Assembly: GCA_002415335.1 (NCBI GenBank)
Contig: DHXL01000356.1
Location: forward strand, 1 to 7,628
Reading direction: 5' to 3'
Length of the DNA stretch: 7,628 nucleotides
Origin: Oxalobacteraceae bacterium UBA5157
GTDB lineage: Bacteria; Pseudomonadota; Gammaproteobacteria; Burkholderiales; Burkholderiaceae_D
In this document: piece by piece, positions 1 to 5,159 of the stretch
How the letters are laid out: each line of letters begins with the position of its first letter
Position numbering within the stretch: position 1 is the stretch's first letter
Position numbers and translations under genes: made by a program
Notes under the pieces: generated by a model
Seen by the model: only the letters and a program-made list of their open reading frames with translations
Told to the model about the DNA's origin: nothing
Databases searched by the model: none

Positions 1-470
1 TCGGACAGCAGAATCGGCGACGCGTAGATATTATCGACCGGGATGTCGAAGAAGCCTTGAATCTGGTCCGCGTGCAAGTCCATGATCAGCACGCGTTCGA
101 CGCCGGCTTCCTGCAGCATGTTGGCGACTACCTTGGCCGAAATCGCGACGCGCGCCGAGCGCGGACGCCGATCCTGGCGCGCATAGCCGTAATACGGGAT
201 CGCCGCCGTAATGCGGCCTGCGGAAGCGCGCTTCAAGGCATCGACCATCAACATGATTTCCATCAGATTATCGTTGGTCGGCGCACAGGTCGATTGCAGC
301 ACGAAGACATCCTTGCCGCGCACATTCTCGTTGATTTCAACGACGATCTCGCCATCGGAGAACTTGGACACCACGGCTTTTCCGAGCGGGATCTTGAGTT
401 GCTTGGCGACCCCGACTGCCAGGCCCGGATTTGCGTTGCCGGTAAAAACCATCAGGTTTTCGAGTGCCAT
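1..470 (-). CDS. prs: Ribose-phosphate pyrophosphokinase (PRPP synthetase), N-terminal half, cut by left edge
   Basis: Makes PRPP from ribose 5-phosphate and ATP in the cytosol; PRPP feeds purine, pyrimidine, NAD, histidine and tryptophan synthesis. The 156 complete codons present begin MALENLMVFTGNANPG. They show the family hallmarks in order: FSDGEI at about 37-42, the ATP-binding segment YYGYARQDRRPRSAR at 93-107, and the metal/substrate-binding DLHADQIQGFF at 131-141 with the conserved His133. Family members are about 315 residues, so the phosphoribosyl-binding loop and C-terminus lie beyond the left edge. The ATG at 470 is preceded by AGGA about six bases upstream, a usable Shine-Dalgarno, and gives the usual N-terminus. 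It lies 111 bp downstream of tRNA-Gln in the same direction. No convincing promoter was seen in that gap, so it may be transcribed with, or through, the tRNA. Identity is near certain. Confidence 0.97.
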   Translation of the reverse strand, partial: MALENLMVFTGNANPGLAVGVAKQLKIPLGKAVVSKFSDGEIVVEINENVRGKDVFVLQSTCAPTNDNLMEIMLMVDALKRASAGRITAAIPYYGYARQDRRPRSARVAISAKVVANMLQEAGVERVLIMDLHADQIQGFFDIPVDNIYASPILLS

Positions 471-581
471 GGGGGGTCCTGATCTGCAATCGTTAAAAGC
501 TTGAAAAGCCGCTAATGCCTGGGTGTTGCTTCAGGTATTGGCGGCTTGCGTATTCTCTGGCTGGTTTTTTTCTTGATTTAC

Positions 582-658
582 TGGCAGGGGAAGAAGGATT
601 CGAACCTTCGAATGCTGGAATCAAAATCCAGTGCCTTAACCAACTTGGCGATTCCCCT
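582..658 (-). tRNA. tRNA-Gln (anticodon UUG)
   Basis: A 77-base cloverleaf can be drawn by eye on the minus strand. The acceptor stem is AGGGGAA paired with TTCCCCT, followed by discriminator G and an encoded CCA (582-584 on the plus strand). The D stem is GCC/GGC with a GG-containing loop, the anticodon stem CTGGA/TCCAG carries loop TTTTGAT, and the T arm is GAAGG-TTCGAAT-CCTTC. The anticodon read from the loop is TTG, which decodes CAA as glutamine; G73 and the U35 anticodon core agree with known glutaminyl-tRNA synthetase identity elements. The first pair is A1-U72, where E. coli tRNA-Gln has U1-A72. It lies between ispE and prs in the same orientation and could be processed from a longer ispE-prs transcript. 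Confidence 0.97.
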
Positions 659-744
659 ACACGACTCGGCGTTTGCCGTCGCATTTTTGCTGACTCATTT
701 TCGTCGAATCCAGCGTTCCATGCAACGTCAAACCAATTCTTTGA

Positions 745-1614
745 TTACGATCTGTGCAAGTGCGCCAGCGGATGTCGCGCCAATGCTTTGGCCTTCCAGG
801 CTTTCCAGCGCGCGGGTACCAGCTTCAGTACCGCATCGGCTTGTGCTTCATGCTCGAACGGGCAGAACACACAGGCACCGGAACCGGTCATCCTCGCTTC
901 CCCGTAGGCGGCGAGCCATTGGATGGCGTCGGCGACAGGCGGAAACAGCTTGGCAGCCACGACTTGCAAGTCGTTTTTCCCGAAACTATTTTGAGCCCCG
1001 GAAAAGTCCGATATTTTGACGGGTTTCGTATCCCTTGTCAAATCCGCTGCGCCAAATATTGCCGCAGTCGGTACAAAGACGCCCGGTTCGATCACCAGGA
1101 ACCAGTTTTTCCGCGTTTCGACGGCCGTCAGCGTCTCGCCCACGCCTTCCGCAAACGCATTGCGTCCGAACAGGAAGAAAGGCACATCGGCCCCGAGTTG
1201 CAGGCCGAGCGCCATCAACTCCGCGCGGGACAGGCCAGTTTGCCACAAATGGTTCAAGGCCATCAGTGTGGTCGCGGCGTCCGATGAGCCGCCGCCCAAG
1301 CCGCCGCCCATCGGCAGCCGCTTGTCGATCGCGATATCGGCGCCGAGCGGCTTTACCCCAAATTTTGCCGTGCTCGCGGCTTGCAGCAAGCGCGCCGCGC
1401 GCACGATCAGGTCGGATTCGTGCGGTACGCCGGGCAGTTCCGTGCTGCGCCGAATCGCGCCATCCTCGCGCTGCGCGAAATGCAGCAGGTCGCCATGATC
1501 GATCAGCTGGAATACCGTTTGCAACAGGTGATAGCCGTCAGGCCGCCGGCCCGTGACGTGCAAGAATAGATTCAGCTTGGCCGGCGCCGGACAATTCTTC
1601 AGCGTACGCGGCAT
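745..1614 (-). CDS. ispE: 4-diphosphocytidyl-2-C-methyl-D-erythritol kinase
   Basis: A GHMP-family kinase of the non-mevalonate (MEP) isoprenoid pathway. It phosphorylates the 2-hydroxyl of CDP-methylerythritol with ATP in the cytosol. The 289-residue product has all three GHMP motifs: PAKLNLFL at 11-18 with catalytic Lys13; the glycine-rich ATP loop LPMGGGLGGGSSDAA at 100-114; and MTGSGACVF at 242-250 near the C-terminus. The catalytic Asp is Asp143 in GADVPFF. Length fits the family (about 280-290). I chose ATG 1614 (MPRTLKN...) because it gives the usual short lead before the PAKLN motif and starts 7 bp after the lolB stop. An in-frame ATG at 1641 would add nine residues and overlap lolB by 20 bases. 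Neither start has a clear Shine-Dalgarno, so translation may be coupled to lolB. Function is certain, the start less so. Confidence 0.96.
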   Translation of the reverse strand: MPRTLKNCPAPAKLNLFLHVTGRRPDGYHLLQTVFQLIDHGDLLHFAQREDGAIRRSTELPGVPHESDLIVRAARLLQAASTAKFGVKPLGADIAIDKRLPMGGGLGGGSSDAATTLMALNHLWQTGLSRAELMALGLQLGADVPFFLFGRNAFAEGVGETLTAVETRKNWFLVIEPGVFVPTAAIFGAADLTRDTKPVKISDFSGAQNSFGKNDLQVVAAKLFPPVADAIQWLAAYGEARMTGSGACVFCPFEHEAQADAVLKLVPARWKAWKAKALARHPLAHLHRS

Positions 1615-1621
1615 CGCGGTG

Positions 1622-2284
1622 CTAGGGAACTTGCCAACCATCGATCACGATGCGGATCGACACGTCGCCCGCTTGCACGGTGCTGCGCTCAAGGTCAATG
1701 CGTTTCGGGTGATTGTGCGGCGCCGTCGGGTCGTCGTCCTGCCAGCTGACGTAGCGGATGCGCCAGCCCTCAGGGGTCAGTATCGTGGTCGCGTTGGCCG
1801 ACGGGCTGGCGACGATGCGGTGGCCGGCGGCATCGGTGGCGAATCCCTGCAGCCAGTCGCGCAATCCCGCCACCGGAAGCGGCCAGCCAAGCGCATCGGC
1901 CGCCAGCGCATCGACGTCGGCGGCAATCCGCGGCGCGCGTCCCGCTTGCGTCAGCGAAGAATGACCGGGCGCCACGTCGATCGTTGCCAGCGTCTGTCCG
2001 AGCGGCGAGAGGATCGCCACGGCCGCGTGCTGCGCCGTTTGAGCCCAGGTGAAACTGCCGTGCAGCGCTTGCTCGCGGCCGTTTTGCTCGTAGCGCACAG
2101 ACAGTCGTCCGTCGAGTTCGATTGCATCGCGATAGGCGCGCACCGGAATCGCACGCTGCGGTTCCGGTGCGGTGGGCGGCGCGATACTGGCGCAACCGGT
2201 CAGCGCCAGCACGAGTGCAGCGAGACGGAATGGACGCAACGCGTCGAACAGCGCCGCCGCTGCGAGCATGAGTGGGCGTTTCAT
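1622..2284 (-). CDS. lolB: Outer-membrane lipoprotein receptor/insertase LolB
   Basis: LolB is itself an outer-membrane lipoprotein. It accepts lipoproteins from periplasmic LolA and inserts them into the inner leaflet of the outer membrane. The 220-residue product has a signal peptide with hydrophobic core LAALVLALTG and lipobox LTGC, putting the lipidated residue at Cys31. The +2 residue is Ala, not the Asp that would retain it in the inner membrane. The mature part carries family features: LDGRLSVRYEQ at 57-67, GSFTWAQ at 76-82, SPLGQT at 93-98, GWPLPVAGLRDWLQG at about 133-147, and the terminal IRIVIDGWQVP. Length is close to the usual 200-odd. ATG 2284 lies 4 bp after the stop of the upstream TPR lipoprotein, implying one transcript. 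The signal region has a somewhat long N-segment, so an in-frame ATG at 2269 is an alternative start. Confidence 0.93.
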   Translation of the reverse strand: MKRPLMLAAAALFDALRPFRLAALVLALTGCASIAPPTAPEPQRAIPVRAYRDAIELDGRLSVRYEQNGREQALHGSFTWAQTAQHAAVAILSPLGQTLATIDVAPGHSSLTQAGRAPRIAADVDALAADALGWPLPVAGLRDWLQGFATDAAGHRIVASPSANATTILTPEGWRIRYVSWQDDDPTAPHNHPKRIDLERSTVQAGDVSIRIVIDGWQVP

Positions 2285-2288
2285 GCGA

Positions 2289-4088
2289 CTACAAACTCAC
2301 GTTCAGGCGCGCCAGCGTGTTCTTCAGCGTGTCGTTGAGCGGATCCTTGGTCTTGGCGTCGCGCCACAGTTTTTGCGCATCGGCCCTCTGTCCCTTGACC
2401 CACAGTACTTCGCCCAGGTGCACGGCGATTTCCGGATCGGGACGCATTCCATAAGCGCGCCTCAGCAAGTCTTCGGCTTCCTTCAGCTTACCCAGGCGGA
2501 ATTGCACCCAACCCATGCTATCCATGATGAACGGGTCTTCCGGCGTCAATTTGAGTGCGGTGTCGATCAGTGAATAGGCTTCGTCGAGCCGGATATTGCG
2601 TTCCGCCAGAGAATAACCGAGCGCGTTGTACGCCTGCTGATTCTTCGGTTCCAGCACGATCACCTTGCGCAGCATCGTCTCCATGAGGCCAAACTGGCTG
2701 ATTTTTTCAGCCGCCATCGCATAGTCGTACAGCAAATCGGTGTTGTTCGGATAGCGTCTTACGCCATCGTCCAGCACCGCCAGCACCTCCTCGTTTTGAT
2801 TGGCGTCCCGCAGCAACTGGGCATCCGCCATCAGTATCTGCACATGGTCCTGCTCGCTGTCGACTTCGACCTCGGCGAGCACCTTGCGTGCCGCATTCAG
2901 ATCGCCGCGCTTCGCGATGATTTCCGCCCGCTTGATTTGCGCGGTTATAAACATTTGACCGGATTCGATCTGTCCGAGCCACTTGAGTGCCGTGTCCGGG
3001 TCCCGATTCTCTTCCGCGATCTGGGCCAGGATCAACAGCGCCTGGCTCTGGTCGCGCTCTTGGTCCGGATGCGCCGCCAGCTCCGTCACATACAGCTTCA
3101 GATACTTTTCCGCGGATTTCAAGTCGTTGGTTTGCGCGCCCAGAATGCCGAGCGCATACAGAGGCGTCAAATCCTCGGGCTGCGCCTTGTGCAAGGTCTC
3201 GAACTCGTGACGGGCCTTGCCGTAATGCTTCTGATCGACCAGGATGCGCGCATAAGCGAGACGCACGTCATGCGCCTTCGGGTAGGCGCGCAGGAACGAT
3301 GCCAGAAATTTGGCTGAGTCTTCCTTGTCGGGCGTCACGACGGCCAGCGTCAATGCCGCCAGCTCCGAATCCGGTTGCATTGCCAGCGCAGCGCGGGCCT
3401 CGTCTCGGGCGCGCTGATGGTCGCCGCGCGCCGACGCGTTCTGCGCCAGCGCGAGGTGCGCCTCCGGCGCCGCCATGTACGGGGCAAGCAGGCTTTCCAG
3501 CATCGACCATGCGGCGTCCTTGTCCTTGGCCCGGGCCAGCAGGCGCTGGGTCTGAAACATCATCAGCGCGCGGACCGGAGGGCGCGCGTCTTTCAGGCGT
3601 TGCTCGAGAACCGGCCTGGCCTCGTCCAGATTGTCGCGCATCACGAGGAAACTGAGATAGTACTGTGTCGCCTCCTCCGAATGCGGCGCCAGCTCGCGCC
3701 ACAGGCGGATAGCCGCCAGCGCGTCGTCGGCTTCCTTGGCAGACAGGGCCATCTCGGTCGCGCGGCGCGCCAAGCGTGGGTCGCGCGTCTGGCGCGCCGC
3801 CACCAGCGTGGTCACGAATGCAGACTCCCAATCGCCGCGCTGGAAGGCGATTTCCGCGCTCAATAGCTTGAACAGCAAGTCGCCCGTCAACTCGACTTTG
3901 GGCAACGGGTCTTCCGGCGTCGGCATGCTCGCATGCAGCACTGCCCTGCGATCGCTCAGCGTCCCGGGAATGGTATCGCGGGCCGAAACAGCGGCGGCCG
4001 CGTTCAGCGGCGGCATGGCTTGTTGCCCCAGCCCGGCGCAGGCGGATAAGAGAGCCGACAGGGTTACAATGGCAAGAACGTTCTTCAA
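2289..4088 (-). CDS. Outer-membrane TPR lipoprotein, LbcA-like (PA4667 family)
   Basis: The 599-residue product starts at TTG 4088. It opens with a lipoprotein signal (KNVLAIVTLSALLSACAG) whose lipobox LSAC puts the lipidated residue at Cys17, followed by Ala, which predicts outer-membrane sorting. The rest is alpha-helical TPR solenoid. The clearest repeats are near 449-482, 483-518 (AYNALGYSLAER), 519-550 (DSMGWVQFRLGKLKEAE) and 551-584 (HLGEVLWVKGQRADAQKLW); more diverged ones lie upstream. The N-terminal module with LLSAEIAFQRGDWESA and RDPRLARRATEMAL, plus position just before lolB and ispE, resembles P. aeruginosa PA4667/LbcA. LbcA recruits the periplasmic protease CtpA to its substrates, peptidoglycan cross-link hydrolases. 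That role is inferred here by family and synteny. The frame is open upstream to an ATG at 4289, but that would add 67 Arg/Ser-rich residues before the signal and end 6 bp from mutM, so it is rejected. Confidence 0.88.
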   Translation of the reverse strand: MKNVLAIVTLSALLSACAGLGQQAMPPLNAAAAVSARDTIPGTLSDRRAVLHASMPTPEDPLPKVELTGDLLFKLLSAEIAFQRGDWESAFVTTLVAARQTRDPRLARRATEMALSAKEADDALAAIRLWRELAPHSEEATQYYLSFLVMRDNLDEARPVLEQRLKDARPPVRALMMFQTQRLLARAKDKDAAWSMLESLLAPYMAAPEAHLALAQNASARGDHQRARDEARAALAMQPDSELAALTLAVVTPDKEDSAKFLASFLRAYPKAHDVRLAYARILVDQKHYGKARHEFETLHKAQPEDLTPLYALGILGAQTNDLKSAEKYLKLYVTELAAHPDQERDQSQALLILAQIAEENRDPDTALKWLGQIESGQMFITAQIKRAEIIAKRGDLNAARKVLAEVEVDSEQDHVQILMADAQLLRDANQNEEVLAVLDDGVRRYPNNTDLLYDYAMAAEKISQFGLMETMLRKVIVLEPKNQQAYNALGYSLAERNIRLDEAYSLIDTALKLTPEDPFIMDSMGWVQFRLGKLKEAEDLLRRAYGMRPDPEIAVHLGEVLWVKGQRADAQKLWRDAKTKDPLNDTLKNTLARLNVSL

Positions 4089-4113
4089 TGGGTAATCCCG
4101 GCTGATTGCGTGT

Positions 4114-4125
4114 CTTATAATTCTA
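4114..4125 (-). promoter_or_regulatory. Possible -10 element of the leftward TPR-lolB-ispE operon
   Basis: A short AT-rich island in an otherwise GC-rich region. On the minus strand it contains TAGAAT (4125-4120) and TATAAG (4119-4114), each five of six matches to the sigma-70 -10 consensus. Transcription from here would give a leader of roughly 20-25 bases before the TTG start at 4088. No good -35 hexamer is found 16-18 bp upstream. The plus strand reads a perfect TATAAT at 4116-4121, so orientation is not settled by the hexamer alone; distance to the gene favours the minus strand. Confidence 0.35.
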
Positions 4126-4181
4126 CGCCCAACGCGCGCGCAGCGGCATGACACGCACCGGCTATTCGCTCGTGGCCCGTA

Positions 4182-4261
4182 CGATCCTGCATGCGATTCA
4201 GCGGATCGCGAGCCGGAGTCTCTTCGCCGGGGCTCGCGGCATAGAGTGATCTGCAGGATCG
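4182..4261. repeat. Nested inverted repeats upstream of mutM
   Basis: The outer arms CGATCCTGCA (4182-4191) and TGCAGGATCG (4252-4261) are perfect 10-bp reverse complements. Inside them, CGCGAGCC (4207-4214) and GGCTCGCG (4231-4238) are perfect 8-bp reverse complements around a 16-base loop. A competing 5-bp stem, GCGAT/ATCGC (4193-4197/4205-4209), shares bases 4207-4209 with the inner stem. There is no T-run after either arm, so a rho-independent terminator is unlikely. The right outer arm ends 4 bp before the candidate mutM -10 box. It could be an operator, a structured leader if transcription starts farther upstream, or a genome-wide palindromic repeat. Confidence 0.6.
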
Positions 4262-4264
4262 CTG

Positions 4265-4270
4265 TATAAA
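4265..4270 (+). promoter_or_regulatory. Possible -10 box for mutM
   Basis: TATAAA, five of six to the -10 consensus, would place the transcript start near 4277, about 20 bases before the mutM ATG. With a 17-bp spacer the -35 position (4242-4247) reads TAGAGT, only three of six to consensus, so the promoter would be weak or activator-dependent. Confidence 0.35.
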
Positions 4271-4295
4271 CTTTCTTATCTGGACGCACCTCACC

Positions 4296-5117
4296 ATGCC
4301 TGAACTGCCAGAGGTCGAAGTCACGCGGCGCGGCGTCGCGCCGTATCTGGACGGCCGCGTCGTCACCGCGGTGACGCTACGCCGCAGCGGCTTGCGATGG
4401 CCGTTCCCGACCGGTCTGGCGCAACGCCTGTGCGGACGCACGATACGCAGCACCGGCCGGCGCGGCAAGTACCTGTTGATCGCGTTCGATCACGGCACCC
4501 TCATCATCCACCTCGGCATGTCCGGCCATCTGCGCATCCTGCCGCTGGCGACCGCGCCGCGCAAGCACGACCACTTCGATCTTGCGGTCGGCGCGCAATT
4601 ATTGCGGCTGCACGACCCGCGCCGATTCGGTGCGGTGCTGTGGCACGGCAGCGAGGAGGGCGCGCTGGAAGATCACTTGCTGCTGCGCGGGCTGGGCGTC
4701 GAACCGCTGGAGGCGGACTTTTCGGCACAGGAACTGTACCGGCTGACGCGCAATCGCGGCGCAGCCATCAAGCAAGTGTTGCTGGCGGGCGACATCGTGG
4801 TGGGAGTCGGCAACATCTACGCATCCGAGAGCCTGTTCCGGGCCGGCATCAATCCAAAGATTGCGGCGCAGCGCATCGGACTGGCGCGCTACGTTAAACT
4901 GGCGCAGGCGATACGCGAAATCCTGACCGCCGCCATCGAGCAGGGCGGCAGCAGCTTGCGCGACTTTATCGCGGCCGATGGACAATCGGGGTATTTCCAG
5001 CAAAGCTATTCCGTGTACGACCGCGCCGGACAGCCATGCCGGGTGTGCGGGTCTGTGGTGCGCCAGATCAAGCAAGGGCAGCGTTCGACGTTCTATTGCA
5101 CAAATTGCCAAAAGTGA
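4296..5117 (+). CDS. mutM: Formamidopyrimidine-DNA glycosylase (8-oxoguanine DNA glycosylase/AP lyase)
   Basis: Base-excision repair enzyme that removes 8-oxoguanine opposite C and ring-opened purines, then nicks the abasic site by beta/delta elimination. The 273-residue protein starts MPELPEVE, giving the catalytic N-terminal Pro (exposed after Met removal) and adjacent Glu. Lys58 lies in RRGKYLL. The HLGMSGHLR segment (DNA-binding Met) follows, then KHDH and the H2TH region GVGNIYASESLFRAGI at about 170-185. It ends in a zinc finger with Cys248, Cys251, Cys268 and Cys271 (CRVC...CTNC) and the conserved Arg263. All expected catalytic residues are present and length is normal, so it should be active. 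The Shine-Dalgarno is weak, but the start is fixed by the catalytic proline. It heads the rightward cluster and is followed 39 bp later by the dynamin-like gene. Confidence 0.98.
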   Translation: MPELPEVEVTRRGVAPYLDGRVVTAVTLRRSGLRWPFPTGLAQRLCGRTIRSTGRRGKYLLIAFDHGTLIIHLGMSGHLRILPLATAPRKHDHFDLAVGAQLLRLHDPRRFGAVLWHGSEEGALEDHLLLRGLGVEPLEADFSAQELYRLTRNRGAAIKQVLLAGDIVVGVGNIYASESLFRAGINPKIAAQRIGLARYVKLAQAIREILTAAIEQGGSSLRDFIAADGQSGYFQQSYSVYDRAGQPCRVCGSVVRQIKQGQRSTFYCTNCQK

Positions 5118-5146
5118 TTAGTGTCTATTAAATGCAAATGGGCAAT

Positions 5147-5159
5147 TGAGGACAATGTG
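5147..5159 (+). promoter_or_regulatory. Ribosome-binding site deciding the GTPase GTG start
   Basis: TGAGGA at 5147-5152 lies four bases before GTG 5157-5159, a good match to the anti-Shine-Dalgarno. The alternative in-frame GTG at 5121, only 3 bp after the mutM stop, has no such element, and no in-frame ATG occurs near the beginning. Confidence 0.65.

Larger units (their letters stand above)
4089..4295. promoter_or_regulatory. Divergent intergenic control region between the TPR lipoprotein operon and mutM
   Basis: These 207 bp separate the leftward operon (TTG at 4088) from the rightward mutM cluster (ATG at 4296) and should hold both promoters. They contain an AT-rich island at 4114-4125, a strong nested inverted repeat at 4182-4261 and a TATAAA at 4265-4270, each listed separately. 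No convincing small ORF was seen. The spurious N-terminal extension of the leftward frame runs through it and has no coding character. Confidence 0.7.

Noticed and set aside
662..682. Small GC hairpin between ispE and tRNA-Gln as a terminator
   Set aside because: The stem is short and bulged, with no T-run following it on the minus strand.
726..731. TTGACG on the minus strand as a -35 for tRNA-Gln
   Set aside because: It matches five of six, but 15-19 bp downstream no hexamer resembles TATAAT (the best is two of six).
493..907. Small frames overlapping tRNA-Gln on both strands
   Set aside because: They run through the tRNA cloverleaf and the ispE 3' end and have no supporting start site or domain.
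1553..2338. 261-codon plus-strand frame across lolB
   Set aside because: Arg-rich translation without motifs; the opposite strand encodes lolB with a lipobox and family motifs.
2796..3866. Several plus-strand frames across the TPR gene
   Set aside because: Arg/Gln-rich shadows of a TPR coding frame; no start context or domain.
4116..4121. Perfect TATAAT on the plus strand as the mutM -10 box
   Set aside because: The matching -35 position has almost no consensus bases and the leader would be about 170 bases; the island fits the leftward operon better, though this is not settled.
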